Shown here: positions 18,392 through 27,221 of the stretch, piece by piece
How positions within the stretch are numbered: the stretch's first letter is position 1
Layout of the letters: each line of letters opens with the position of its first letter
NCBI RefSeq assembly: GCF_000158475.2
Contig: NZ_KI392030.1
Coordinates: 205,628 to 269,627 of the forward strand
Length of the DNA: 64,000 nt
Source: Oxalobacter paraformigenes
GTDB lineage: Bacteria > Pseudomonadota > Gammaproteobacteria > Burkholderiales > Burkholderiaceae_D
Direction: 5' to 3'
Notes under the pieces: model-generated
What the model saw: only the letters and a program-made list of their open reading frames with translations
Told to the model about the DNA's origin: nothing
Databases searched by the model: none
Program-made: the position numbers and the translations under genes

Positions 18392-19303
18392 TCAGACGGT
18401 TCCCTTGACAAGGTATTCAAGCAGGGCTTTCTGGACATGCAGCCGGTTTTCAGCTTCGTCCCAGACGACGGATTGCGGACCGTCGATCACTTCGGCAGTG
18501 ACTTCTTCACCCCGGTGGGCAGGCAGGCAATGCATGAAAAGCGCATCGGATGCTGCGCGGCGCATCTTGTCGGAATCCACGTTCCAGTTTGCGAACGCCT
18601 TCTTGCGGGCAGCGTTTTCTTCTTCGAATCCCATACTTGTCCATACATCGGTTGTGACAAGGTGAGCGCCTTCGCAGGCGTCGGCCGGATTGTCGAAACG
18701 GGTGAAGTGGCTGTGATCGGGCGATACCAGTTTGAAGTCGATGTCGTAACCCTTCGGAGTCGATACGTTGACATGGAAATCGAATACTTCGGCAGCCTGT
18801 AGCCAGGAATACAGCATATTGTTGGCATCACCGATCCAGGTAACGGTTTTGCCCTGGATGGAACCGCGGTGTTCAATAAAGGTGAACACATCGGCAAACA
18901 CCTGGCAGGGATGGTGCTCGTTGGTCAGGCCGTTAATGACCGGAACGCGTGAACAGGCAGCAAACCGTTCGATAATGTCGTGTCCGAAGGTACGGACCAT
19001 GATGATATCGGACATACGCGACATGACCTGTGCCGCGTCTTCAATCGGTTCACCGCGGCCCAGCTGGCTGTCGCGTGTATTGAGATAAATGGCGGTTCCG
19101 CCGAGCTGGTGCATGCCGGCTTCAAAAGAAAGGCGGGTTCGGGTGGAACTTTTTTCAAAAACCATGACGAGTGTCCGGTCCTGCAATGGATGGTATGGCT
19201 CGTAGTTTTTGAATTTCTGTTTGATGATGCGAGCACGCTCGATCAGGTATTCGTACTCGGAAAGAGAAAAGTCGGAAAATTGAAGATAATGTTTGATTGT
19301 CAT
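18392..19303 (-). CDS. argF: Ornithine carbamoyltransferase
   Basis: A 303-residue enzyme making citrulline from ornithine and carbamoyl phosphate in arginine synthesis. The carbamoyl-phosphate site SSTRTR is at about residues 52-57, HPCQ near residue 131, and the ornithine-side motif HCLPAHRGEE near residue 263. ATG 19303 (MTIKHYLQFSDFS) is chosen because homologues start here. An in-frame GTG at 19327 would add eight unconserved residues. A perfect TATAAT lies upstream on the minus strand. argG follows. Confidence 0.96.
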   Translation of the reverse strand: MTIKHYLQFSDFSLSEYEYLIERARIIKQKFKNYEPYHPLQDRTLVMVFEKSSTRTRLSFEAGMHQLGGTAIYLNTRDSQLGRGEPIEDAAQVMSRMSDIIMVRTFGHDIIERFAACSRVPVINGLTNEHHPCQVFADVFTFIEHRGSIQGKTVTWIGDANNMLYSWLQAAEVFDFHVNVSTPKGYDIDFKLVSPDHSHFTRFDNPADACEGAHLVTTDVWTSMGFEEENAARKKAFANWNVDSDKMRRAASDALFMHCLPAHRGEEVTAEVIDGPQSVVWDEAENRLHVQKALLEYLVKGTV

Positions 19304-19351
19304 AGATGACTGGGGCGGATGAAACACGCCGCTGAAACAGGTTAATGCATG

Positions 19352-19380
19352 ATTATAGTGGATTTTCGCGAATTTTAAAA
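19352..19380 (-). promoter_or_regulatory. Putative argF promoter
   Basis: On the minus strand a consensus TATAAT (plus 19352-19357) lies about 50 bases before the argF start codon. The -35 position, 17 bases further upstream, reads TTTTAA and is weak. I see no clear ArgR box here. Confidence 0.45.
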
Positions 19381-19428
19381 AAACGCTTCCCTTCGTTATG
19401 TTTCAGGGGTTTTTTCGGTAAGTGACTT

Positions 19429-20325
19429 TCAGTAAATTTTTTGTTCCGATTCATGAACCAGTTGCCGGTATAACTGGTGACGCGTTCCGGAAATATGTCC
19501 CGTTTTTACCGCTTCCAGAATGGCGCAGCCGGGTTCGGTCAAGTGGCGGCAATTGTAAAATCGGCAATGTCCCAGGTAGGGACGGAATTCGCGAAAGGCA
19601 CGTTCCAGCATCCCTTCTGTCAGATGGTACAGGCCGAATTCCTGAAAACCCGGTGAATCGATGACAGCCGTGTTTTCGTCGATACGGTATAGCCGGGTAA
19701 ATGTGGTGGTGTGTTTTCCGGAATTCAGAACGGTCGATATTTCCCGGGTCGCAATATCGGCGCCGGGGACCAGCAGGTTGATCAGCGATGATTTGCCCAT
19801 GCCGGACTGGCCGATCAGAATGGAAGTCCGGTTTTTGACGAGCGGCATTAAGAGGGAAAACGTTTCATCGGGTTTGGCGGTTGCGGAAACCTGATGAACC
19901 GGATATCCAAGAGATGCATAAAAGGCGGTGCGCAAGCGGGCCTTTTCAAGCTGACCGGTAACGTCGGTTTTGTTCAGGACAAGATGCGCTTCAATTTTCG
20001 CCGCTTCCGCTGCTACAAGGGCACGGGATACGAGATCGTCTGAAAAGGAAGGTTCAGTCGCGACGACAATAAACAACTGGTCGATATTGGCGGCCAGAAG
20101 TTTCGATTTGTATTGATCGGAACGATACAGGAGCGAGTGGCGTTCATTGATGGATTCGATAACAGCCTGTCCCTTTGCGGTTGGCAAGACATGGACAGTA
20201 TCGCCCACGGCGACATCGCTTTTTTTGCCTCGCGTGACGCAATGAAGCATTTTCCCTTCGCTAGTGGCCAGATAATGCCGTCCGTGTGCGGCGATAATTT
20301 GTGCTGTCAACAGTTCTTTTGTCAT
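19429..20325 (-). CDS. rsgA: Ribosome small subunit-dependent GTPase A
   Basis: A 298-residue circularly permuted GTPase that helps late 30S ribosome maturation. Motif order shows the permutation: G4 NKTD at 118-121 comes first, then the P-loop GQSGMGKSS at 172-180, then G3 DSPGF near residue 218. The C-terminal zinc knuckle CRFYNCRHLTEPGC follows. The N-terminal OB-fold region precedes G4. Its ATG overlaps the stop of the M48 protease gene by four bases (ATGA), so the two are co-transcribed and coupled. Confidence 0.96.
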   Translation of the reverse strand: MTKELLTAQIIAAHGRHYLATSEGKMLHCVTRGKKSDVAVGDTVHVLPTAKGQAVIESINERHSLLYRSDQYKSKLLAANIDQLFIVVATEPSFSDDLVSRALVAAEAAKIEAHLVLNKTDVTGQLEKARLRTAFYASLGYPVHQVSATAKPDETFSLLMPLVKNRTSILIGQSGMGKSSLINLLVPGADIATREISTVLNSGKHTTTFTRLYRIDENTAVIDSPGFQEFGLYHLTEGMLERAFREFRPYLGHCRFYNCRHLTEPGCAILEAVKTGHISGTRHQLYRQLVHESEQKIY

Positions 20326-21575
20326 GAATGCTCCAGCAGACGGTTGATACGGAGGCTGGCCGGCGGATGAGAGTCATAAAAAGCGGAATGGAGCGGATCC
20401 GGGGTCAGTGTCGAGGCGTTGTCCTGATACATTTTGACCAGAGCGCTGGCCAGATCGCGTGCATCGGTATATTTTGCCGAAAAGGCATCCGCCTCGAATT
20501 CATGTTTTCGGGAATTCATTGCCATGAGCGGAGACAGGAAAAAAGTAAAAACCGGAAGCGTCAGTACAAAAAGGATAAGGGCGATGGCATTCGATGCCAG
20601 ATCCGGATTAATGCCCAGTCCGGCATAGAACCAGCTTTCGTTTTTCAGATATCCCAGCAATGCCAGAAATGCCAGCGAAGCCAGACTGGTAAAGATTATC
20701 CGTTTGGTGACATGTTTCAGCCGAAAATGACCCAGTTCATGAGCCAGTACCGCTTCGATTTCTTCCGGCGTGAGGCGCTCGACAAGGGTATCGAAAAAAA
20801 CAACCCGTTTGGCTGCCCCGAAGCCAGTGAAATAGGCATTTCCATGGGAACTCCTTTTTGAACCGTCCATGATAAAAAGACCTTTTGCCTGAAATCCGAC
20901 GCGTTGTAAAAGCTGTTCAATACGTTGCCGCAAATTCTCATCGGCCAGGGGCGAGAATTGGTTAAAAAGCGGGGCAATGAACGAAGGGTAGAGGAAAAGC
21001 ATTAAAAACTGGAAAGCGCACCAGAGGAACCAGGCATACAGCCACCACAAGGTTCCGGCTTTTTCCATAACGGCCAGCAAAATCCAGAGGACAGGAAGAC
21101 CGATAATGACTCCTATCGCGGTGTTTCGCGCGATATCTCCCACAAAAAGCGAGAGAGTCATTTTGTTGAACCCGAACTTTTCTTCGATGACGAACTGGCG
21201 ATAATAATCCAATGGCAAATCAATCAGTCCGGTAATGATGCTGACCACAGCAATCAATGCTATTTCGTAAATTATGTTGTTGCCGGTATGAGCAAGAATG
21301 AATTCGGCAAGGTATTGCAAACCGCCAAAGAGGGTAAAACCGAGCAAGACAATGGTATCGACAGTCAGCGAGACCAGACTGAAACGGGTTTTCGCCATAG
21401 TATAGGCAGCCGCTTTCCGATGTGCGGAAAGGCTGATATTTTGAGCGAACTGTTCAGGGACATGATCGCAATGGTTCCGGATAGTGTGCCATTGTCTGAA
21501 AGCCAACCAGAAACGGACAATAAAAGTCAAAAGCAGAAAAAAAACGAATAATTGCGTAAACGCGAATGCTGACAT
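20322..21575 (-). CDS. M48-family membrane metallopeptidase (Ste24-like)
   Basis: A 417-residue integral membrane zinc protease. The H-E-x-x-H motif appears as LAHELGHF near residues 279-283. The third ligand region [12 protein letters not shown] is about 80 residues later. Several hydrophobic segments flank the catalytic site, with one starting at residue 5. The architecture is that of CAAX protease 1 / Ste24-like M48 enzymes rather than HtpX. The bacterial role is probably membrane protein quality control; the substrate is unknown. It overlaps rsgA by four bases and diverges from orn with only 47 bases between start codons. Confidence 0.9.
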   Translation of the reverse strand: MSAFAFTQLFVFFLLLTFIVRFWLAFRQWHTIRNHCDHVPEQFAQNISLSAHRKAAAYTMAKTRFSLVSLTVDTIVLLGFTLFGGLQYLAEFILAHTGNNIIYEIALIAVVSIITGLIDLPLDYYRQFVIEEKFGFNKMTLSLFVGDIARNTAIGVIIGLPVLWILLAVMEKAGTLWWLYAWFLWCAFQFLMLFLYPSFIAPLFNQFSPLADENLRQRIEQLLQRVGFQAKGLFIMDGSKRSSHGNAYFTGFGAAKRVVFFDTLVERLTPEEIEAVLAHELGHFRLKHVTKRIIFTSLASLAFLALLGYLKNESWFYAGLGINPDLASNAIALILFVLTLPVFTFFLSPLMAMNSRKHEFEADAFSAKYTDARDLASALVKMYQDNASTLTPDPLHSAFYDSHPPASLRINRLLEHS

Positions 21576-21622
21576 TTTATCCTTGTGAGAAAATGGTCGA
21601 TTATGTCAATAAGGAAAGAATT

Positions 21623-22222
21623 ATGTCACAAGCGCAGGAAACGCAACCGGAACCATCTCAAAATAACAGCATGAAAAAACGGCCCAACGAACTGAATCTG
21701 ATCTGGGTCGATCTCGAAATGACGGGGCTCGATCCGGAGACCGACCGGATTATCGAGGTTGCTTTGGTCGTGACGGATCCGGATCTGAATATCCTTGCAG
21801 AAGGTCCGGTTTACGCCATTCATCAGCCGGATGAAATATTGAATGCAATGGATGCCTGGAACAAGGGAACGCATGGCAGATCGGGTTTGATCGAGCGCGT
21901 AAAGGCGTCCAACGTGACCGAAGCGATGGCGGAGGATGCGTTAATCGAATTTCTTGAAGCGTATGTGCCCAAAGGGAAATCGCCGATGTGTGGCAATACG
22001 ATTTGCCAGGATCGCCGTTTCATGGCTAAGACGATGCCGAAACTGGAAGCCTATTTCCATTACCGCAATCTGGACGTTTCGACGTTGAAGGAACTGAGCC
22101 GTCGCTGGAAGCCGGGACTGATGGAAGGATTCAAAAAGTTGCAGAAACATACCGCTTTGGCTGACATTATGGAGTCCATTGAGGAATTGCGATATTACCG
22201 TGAACATTTCATCAGACTCTGA
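21623..22222 (+). CDS. orn: Oligoribonuclease
   Basis: A 199-residue DEDD-family 3'-5' exonuclease that degrades di- and short oligoribonucleotides, including pGpG from cyclic di-GMP turnover. Exo I is DLEMTGLD (Asp30, Glu32). NTICQDRRF and HTALADI supply the remaining carboxylates and the catalytic histidine. ATG 21623 is chosen because AAGGAAAG sits 5 bases upstream. An in-frame ATG at 21566 would overlap the divergent M48 gene. Even from this start it has a polar extension of roughly 20 residues ([13 protein letters not shown]) relative to E. coli Orn. Confidence 0.96.
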   Translation: MSQAQETQPEPSQNNSMKKRPNELNLIWVDLEMTGLDPETDRIIEVALVVTDPDLNILAEGPVYAIHQPDEILNAMDAWNKGTHGRSGLIERVKASNVTEAMAEDALIEFLEAYVPKGKSPMCGNTICQDRRFMAKTMPKLEAYFHYRNLDVSTLKELSRRWKPGLMEGFKKLQKHTALADIMESIEELRYYREHFIRL

Positions 22223-22256
22223 GTCATTTTAATGAATCGTTCGTTTGGGGAAACAG

Positions 22257-22922
22257 ATGGGCAAGGAAGTCAAAGAAGAGGAATTGCGGGAACTGATTGA
22301 TCATCAGGAAAAAATCCGCGAAGACGAACGAAAGCGTATCGCACGTGAAATTCATGACGAACTGGGCCAGCATTTGCTGGCGTTCCGCATTGAAGTGTCT
22401 CTTTTGAAACAGGAAATTTTCGACTCATACGATAAACGTTCCGAGCGGATTGACGAAATTCTTGAACATGTCGATACGACGGTCAAGAGTGTCAGGACGT
22501 TGATCAATAATTTGAGACCGGCCGTTCTCGATCTGGGACTGGTGGCGTCACTGGAGTGGCAAGCCAGGGATTTTACGCGTGCAAACGGGATCGAGTGTGT
22601 TTTCCATACCAATGACGCGGCTATCGAATTGGATGATAAACCGGCAACGGTACTGTTTCGTGTTCTTCAGGAAGCATTGACCAATATCGTCAAGCATGCG
22701 AGGGCGGACAGGGTGGACATCCGCTTGAAACGCGACGGCGGAAATCTGGTTTTGCAGGTGTCGGATAATGGGGTAGGCATGCCGAAAGTACGAAACCGGA
22801 AAATCAAGTCATACGGATTGGCTGGAATTCGCGAACGTATCGGAATGCTGAACGGAGAATTTAAAATCGCCACAGGCGATACGGGAACAACACTGATTTT
22901 CACCATTCCGGCAAACAGCTGA
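22257..22922 (+). CDS. Short soluble sensor histidine kinase (NarL-family partner type)
   Basis: A 221-residue HisKA_3-type kinase made only of the dimerisation/phosphoacceptor and ATPase domains. The H-box is IAREIHDELGQHLL with His33. The N-box is QEALTNIVKHA with Asn143. The G-boxes are SDNGVGMP (about 169-176) and GLAGIRERIGM. There is no transmembrane segment and no PAS, GAF or HAMP domain; the N-terminus is a short charged helix. The partner should be a NarL/FixJ-type response regulator, but none is adjacent. The start is supported by GGGGA 7 bases upstream of ATG 22257. It converges on waaA with 23 bases between. Confidence 0.88.
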   Translation: MGKEVKEEELRELIDHQEKIREDERKRIAREIHDELGQHLLAFRIEVSLLKQEIFDSYDKRSERIDEILEHVDTTVKSVRTLINNLRPAVLDLGLVASLEWQARDFTRANGIECVFHTNDAAIELDDKPATVLFRVLQEALTNIVKHARADRVDIRLKRDGGNLVLQVSDNGVGMPKVRNRKIKSYGLAGIRERIGMLNGEFKIATGDTGTTLIFTIPANS

Positions 22923-22945
22923 TTTCTGGAGATTTCGCAACGTTA

Positions 22946-24235
22946 TCAGGATGCGGTGGATTCGATAAGCGGGGCCAGTAACGCGAGGGTACGTTCTGTC
23001 GCGCCATGCTGTTTTTTTGCGAACTGTTGTGCGTTGTGTCCCATTTCGCGACAACGGGTTTTATCAGTGAGCAGGTCGTTTGCCTGTTGCATCAGTTCGG
23101 TTGCGGTAGTGATACGGATGGCCGCTTTTTCTCTGATGGCGTCAACGGTTATTGCCTCGAAATTGAAGGTATGCGGGCCGATCAGAACAGGCTTGCCGAC
23201 AGCGCAGGCCTCGATCAGATTCTGCCCTCCCAGTTTTTCGAGACTGCCTCCTATAAAGGCGATATCGCAGGCGGCATAATACATGAACATCTCTCCCATC
23301 GAATCGCCGAGCAGGATTCGCGTGTCCGGTGAAATGGGCTTTCCGGAAAAATCATTCAGAACGGAACGCCTGATCATGGGAATTCGGCGTGTTTCAATCA
23401 GCTGTGCCACTTCCTCAAAACGTTGTGGATGTCTCGGTACAAGAAGCATCAATGCCTGAGTGTCCAGTTTTTCCAGAGCGTCGAGAATCTGTACTTCTTC
23501 ACCGTCGCGTGTGCTGGCGCACATCAGGACAGGCCGATTGCCGATAAGTTTGCGCAGTTTCTCCCCCTTGGCCAAAGCGGAGGCAGGTGGATCGATATCG
23601 AATTTGACGCTGCCTGTCACGACGATATTTTCGCTGCCGAACTGCTTCAGCCTCTGCGCGTCCGTTTGCGTCTGGGCGGCAACAAGAGAGAAGCCGCGGG
23701 CTGCTTCATTCATGATAGACCGGATTTTCTGCCCTTTTTTCAGGGAACGTTCAGACAGGCGGGCGTTGACAAGGGCGAGAGGCACCTGATTTTTGACGCA
23801 TTGTCTGATCAGATTCGGCCAGATTTCGGTTTCAAGCAGAATGCAGGCGCAGGGCCCGTAATGCCGGATGAACCGGCGCATCATCGTGTTTGTATCATAG
23901 GGCAAGTAAACCTGGATTAGCCTGTTAAACCGTTTTTCGGTTTCGAAAAGGTCGTGGCCTGTTACGCGTCCTGCGGGAGTCATATGGGTCAGCAGGATCT
24001 GGCATTCGGGAAACCGGGACAACAAGGCGCGGATAAGGGGTTCGGAGGCGCGGGTTTCGCCAACGGAAACGGCATGGATCCAGATACGCTGTTTTGCTGG
24101 CACGGTATCCGGAAAAAAACCGAGACGTTCAGGAATATGACGGCGATAACCCGGTTCCTTTCGACCGCGCCAGTAAAGCCTGAAAAGCGCCACAGGGAGG
24201 ATAAGCCACCATATTATGGAATACAAAAGTCGCAT
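22946..24235 (-). CDS. waaA: 3-deoxy-D-manno-octulosonic acid (Kdo) transferase
   Basis: A 429-residue inner-membrane-associated glycosyltransferase adding Kdo to lipid IVA during lipopolysaccharide assembly. The N-terminal hydrophobic anchor (LLYSIIWWLILPVALF) precedes the Kdo transferase domain with IHAVSVGETRAS, LLETEIWPNLI and the C-terminal nucleotide-binding part DIAFIGGSLEKLGGQNLIEA. Length and layout are normal. Whether it adds one or two Kdo residues cannot be read from the sequence. It diverges from the endonuclease/phosphatase gene across 262 bases. It complements lpxC (44407) and the heptose kinase at the right edge. Confidence 0.95.
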   Translation of the reverse strand: MRLLYSIIWWLILPVALFRLYWRGRKEPGYRRHIPERLGFFPDTVPAKQRIWIHAVSVGETRASEPLIRALLSRFPECQILLTHMTPAGRVTGHDLFETEKRFNRLIQVYLPYDTNTMMRRFIRHYGPCACILLETEIWPNLIRQCVKNQVPLALVNARLSERSLKKGQKIRSIMNEAARGFSLVAAQTQTDAQRLKQFGSENIVVTGSVKFDIDPPASALAKGEKLRKLIGNRPVLMCASTRDGEEVQILDALEKLDTQALMLLVPRHPQRFEEVAQLIETRRIPMIRRSVLNDFSGKPISPDTRILLGDSMGEMFMYYAACDIAFIGGSLEKLGGQNLIEACAVGKPVLIGPHTFNFEAITVDAIREKAAIRITTATELMQQANDLLTDKTRCREMGHNAQQFAKKQHGATERTLALLAPLIESTAS

Positions 24236-24497
24236 GAAATCATCTCGTATTTTTGACTGGCAGTATTATCCTTGAAATTGAAGGACGTATGTTATTGCTA
24301 AAGAGTCAAACCGGGAGAAATTTAAAGCCTTGCACTTGAATATTTTTTACAAAGTACAATATGGATATTGTTTTTGGTGGTTCAATAGTATTCGGTTTTG
24401 CATTTGACCTGAAACGGAGACGGCCGATATGGATATCCTCACGATGACGGAATCGACCCGGACCGGTCCAGATTGAGGTGCAATTTATAAGGTCGCT

Positions 24498-25292
24498 ATG
24501 GAACTTCGTATTGCAACTTACAATATTCACAAAGGCGCGTCGATCGATCATCGACCCGTTATACAGGAGCTGAAAAGATCTATCCGGTCTTTGAGCGCCG
24601 ATGTGATTTTTCTGCAGGAAGTCCAGGGACGTCACGATCTGATGGCTAACCGGCATGCCCTGTTGTGGCAGGATCAGGGGCAACATGCTTATCTTGCGGG
24701 CAGTTCGCTTTATTGTGCTTATGGAAAAAATGCTGTTTACGATTATGGCCATCACGGCAATGCGCTTTTGAGCGCTTATCCCATCGTTTCACAATACAAC
24801 ACCGATGTTTCAGACCATGCGCTGGAGTCAAGGGGAATTTTGCATTGCGTTTTGCAGACTCCGGAAACGAAAGTGTATTGTTACGTCATTCACCTTGGGC
24901 TTTTTAACGGAAGCCGGGTAAGACAGACTCATGCCCTGATCGACACTGTTCAGCGCTCGGCACCGAACGATGCGCCCGTTATTATTGCCGGCGACTTCAA
25001 CGACTGGAATAACAATCTTTCGGATCTGTTGCGAAAAACGCTTCGGGTCAAGGAAGTGTTTGATGAAATGGCTGAACGTGAGGAAAGAAAAAAATCTTTT
25101 TTCCCCAGGTTGACCGGAAAAGTCCCGAAACCCCTGCCGGCAAGGACATTTCCTGCCTTGTTCCCTTTTTTCAGGCTTGACAGGATTTATGTCCGGGGTT
25201 TCCAGGTCGATTCCGCCTGTGTCATGCAGGGTTCTCCCTGGACGGCGCTGTCGGATCATGCCCCGCTCGTCGCCTCGCTTCGAACAGAGTAA
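24498..25292 (+). CDS. Endonuclease/exonuclease/phosphatase-family protein (YbhP-like)
   Basis: A 264-residue protein with the EEP fold. Metal-binding Glu41 is in LQEVQG. IAGDFNDW and the C-terminal SDHAPL supply the other metal and catalytic residues. It lies six bases before clsB, as ybhP lies next to ybhO (clsB) in E. coli, so it is probably co-transcribed. A phosphoesterase role in lipid metabolism is plausible but unproven. The 262 bases upstream hold no gene. TTGCAC (24330) and TACAAT (24355-24360) there are spaced 19 bases, a weak promoter candidate. Confidence 0.85.
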   Translation: MELRIATYNIHKGASIDHRPVIQELKRSIRSLSADVIFLQEVQGRHDLMANRHALLWQDQGQHAYLAGSSLYCAYGKNAVYDYGHHGNALLSAYPIVSQYNTDVSDHALESRGILHCVLQTPETKVYCYVIHLGLFNGSRVRQTHALIDTVQRSAPNDAPVIIAGDFNDWNNNLSDLLRKTLRVKEVFDEMAEREERKKSFFPRLTGKVPKPLPARTFPALFPFFRLDRIYVRGFQVDSACVMQGSPWTALSDHAPLVASLRTE

Positions 25293-25297
25293 AGGGC

Positions 25298-26461
25298 ATG
25301 AGCATCGTCCGCTATACGTCCGACAATCATTTGAAGTTATTGCAGAATGGCGACGATTTTTTCCCTGCATTGATTGCGGCAGTCGATCATTCCGTTTCCG
25401 AGATTTATCTCGAAACCTACATTTTTTTCCCTGATGAAGTGGGACGGCGAATCATTGATGCCTTAAAACGAGCCGTCCTGCGTGGCGTTGATGTTCACGT
25501 CATTATCGACTGGCTCGGAACGGGTCCGAAATTATGTGGTTTGCTATCAAGGGAATTCAGCCAGTCGGGTATCCAGTACCATATTTTCAACAGCTGGTTC
25601 AAAAGAGGATTCGTTCGACTGCACCGGAAGATCTGTGTCGTCGATCACCGGATCGCTTTCGTGGGTGGTATCAATATCTTGAATGACCTGAGGTACGACT
25701 ATAACAGAAAGCAGATGCTGGCTTCGCCCAGACAGGATTTCGCCGTGAAAATAGAAGGTGCATTGGCGATGATGATTTACCAGGAAGCGATCCGCCTGTG
25801 GGAGCAGACAGGCAAGCTTTCCCTCTGGGAACGGTTTAGCCGTTATCGTTCCCTTTATTTGAAGGACAGAATAAAGAACGCCAAAACGGCACTGGCCGGT
25901 TTTATCGTACGCGACAATTTCAGAAACAGACGTACCATTCAAAGAGCCTATCTGAAAGCGATGGGAATGGCGCGTAGGCGGATCATACTGTCGACTCCCT
26001 ATTTTGCCCCCGGAAAACGGTTCAGAAATGCGTTGGCTTCCGCGGCTTCCCGAGGGGTGGAAGTCATTTTACTGATCGGGTGCGGAGAATTCTGGGTTCA
26101 GGATTCGGTGGCGCAGTCTTTTTATCCCAAGTTGCTCAAGGATGGCATTAAAGTGTATGAATATCGCAAGACGCAATTACATGGAAAGGTGGCGGTTATT
26201 GATGACAGTTGGGCGACCGTTGGATCGAGCAATTGTGATGGATTGAGTCTTTTTCTGAATCACGAAGCCAACGTTGTCATACGGGATGCCTATTTTGCGC
26301 AGGATCTGAAAAAGCGTATTGAAGCCGCTATCTCTGATGCAGAACCGGTTTTTCAGAGCAGTTTCATGAATCGCCCATGGTATAAACGGTTATGGTATGG
26401 CACGGCTTTTATGATTTACCGCGTCGTGATGAGAACCATCACATGGGGAGACTATAACTGA
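25298..26461 (+). CDS. clsB: Cardiolipin synthase B-type phospholipase D protein
   Basis: A 387-residue phospholipase D superfamily enzyme with two H-x-K-x4-D motifs: HRKICVVD (His109, Lys111, Asp116) and HGKVAVID (His295). It lacks the N-terminal transmembrane segments of ClsA, which matches ClsB (YbhO). ClsB-type enzymes make cardiolipin from phosphatidylglycerol, and E. coli ClsB can also make phosphatidylglycerol from phosphatidylethanolamine and glycerol. A second, ClsA-type gene is at 59700. It is followed by rnpB after 50 bases. Confidence 0.9.
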   Translation: MSIVRYTSDNHLKLLQNGDDFFPALIAAVDHSVSEIYLETYIFFPDEVGRRIIDALKRAVLRGVDVHVIIDWLGTGPKLCGLLSREFSQSGIQYHIFNSWFKRGFVRLHRKICVVDHRIAFVGGINILNDLRYDYNRKQMLASPRQDFAVKIEGALAMMIYQEAIRLWEQTGKLSLWERFSRYRSLYLKDRIKNAKTALAGFIVRDNFRNRRTIQRAYLKAMGMARRRIILSTPYFAPGKRFRNALASAASRGVEVILLIGCGEFWVQDSVAQSFYPKLLKDGIKVYEYRKTQLHGKVAVIDDSWATVGSSNCDGLSLFLNHEANVVIRDAYFAQDLKKRIEAAISDAEPVFQSSFMNRPWYKRLWYGTAFMIYRVVMRTITWGDYN

Positions 26462-26511
26462 ATTGTTGGGATAACTATCTCATTTTGTTTGTTCCCTGTA
26501 AAATACGCCAC

Positions 26512-26838
26512 GAAGCAAGCCAGGCAGCCGCCGGTTTCCGGTCTTTTCCGGAAACGGGAGGAAGGTCCGGACACCACAGGACAGGGTGACGGTTAACGGC
26601 CGTCCGTCGAAAACCGAGAGGCATAAGACGAGGAACAGGGCCACAGAGACGAGCGTATTAAGTTACGGTGAAACGCGGCAACCTCCACCCGGTGCAATTC
26701 CAAATAGGCACGCTATGATGCGGTCCGCGGAGCGTGCGGGTAGGAAGCTCGAGCGCCGGAGCAATCCGGCGCCTAGATGAATGGCTGTCATAGTACTAAG
26801 GTACCGTAACAGAATCCGGCCTATCGGCTTGCTTTTTT
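26512..26838 (+). ncRNA. rnpB: RNase P RNA (bacterial type A)
   Basis: The catalytic RNA that removes tRNA 5' leaders. P1 pairs GCAAGCC (26515-26521) with GGCTTGC (26826-26832) and is followed by six Ts. The conserved core is visible as GGAGGAAGGTCCGGAC, CAGGGTG, CCACAGAGACGAG, GGTGAAACGCGG, CCTCCACCCGG, CCAAATAGG and CCTAGATGAATGGCTGTC. Overall it resembles the Ralstonia/Cupriavidus RNA. P12 is reduced to four pairs. In P4 the usual A-U pair after the first is replaced by G-C (26564 with 26821). A -10 box TAAAAT at 26499-26504 places transcription start near 26511. The ends are approximate. Confidence 0.93.
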
Positions 26839-27107
26839 CCACCTGGACTATGCGTTTGTTTTTCTTCCTTTTTTCTCCTCTTTTCCGTATCAGTTTTCCA
26901 ACACAGCAAGGTTCAGCTTCGGCGTCTTCCTGCAACTGAATGCAGGGTATCGGATGGCCATATACATGTGTTTGTGTAAGGTTGTGCTTTCACTATGCGT
27001 TCTAAGTGGTTCATTTATTTGGTGAATTATATTTCCGCTTTTGCGGGGAAGTGCTTCTAAGTCTTTGAGTTCATTGGGAATTTTTGGATTTGGAAGAAAA
27101 AAATATC
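26839..27107. other. Non-coding stretch between rnpB and the mraZ promoter
   Basis: No reading frame here has a credible start, ribosome binding site or family resemblance. One small hairpin, CCTGCA (26929-26934) with TGCAGG (26941-26946), has no T-tract. The remainder is AT-rich and probably an untranslated spacer. I see nothing else I can support. Confidence 0.6.
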
Positions 27108-27136
27108 TTGACCCGGTATAGAGCATCTAATAAAGT
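27108..27136 (+). promoter_or_regulatory. Putative mraZ/dcw promoter
   Basis: TTGACC (27108-27113) and TAAAGT (27131-27136) are separated by 17 bases. The MraZ boxes begin at the end of this -10 element, so bound MraZ would block polymerase. The -10 match is only moderate. Confidence 0.4.
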
Positions 27137-27170
27137 GGGTAAAAGTGTGAAATTGTGGTTATTTGTGGGG
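27135..27170 (+). promoter_or_regulatory. MraZ operator: four phased GTGGG-like boxes
   Basis: TGGGT (27136-27140), TGTGA (27146-27150), TGGTT (27156-27160) and TGGGG (27166-27170) recur exactly every 10 bases, each preceded by G and separated by 5-base A/T-rich spacers. This matches the TGGGN direct repeats with 5-base spacers known as MraZ binding sites in E. coli. It lies 52 bases before the mraZ start and probably mediates autorepression of the dcw operon. Confidence 0.8.
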
Positions 27171-27221
27171 TAAATTTCTAAAAGCCTGCTGTTAGGACAC
27201 AATTGTTAAAAGGATACTCAC

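Noticed and set aside
26663-26935. A 90-codon open frame on the minus strand over rnpB
   Set aside because: The region folds as RNase P RNA with matching P1 and conserved core. The frame is chance.
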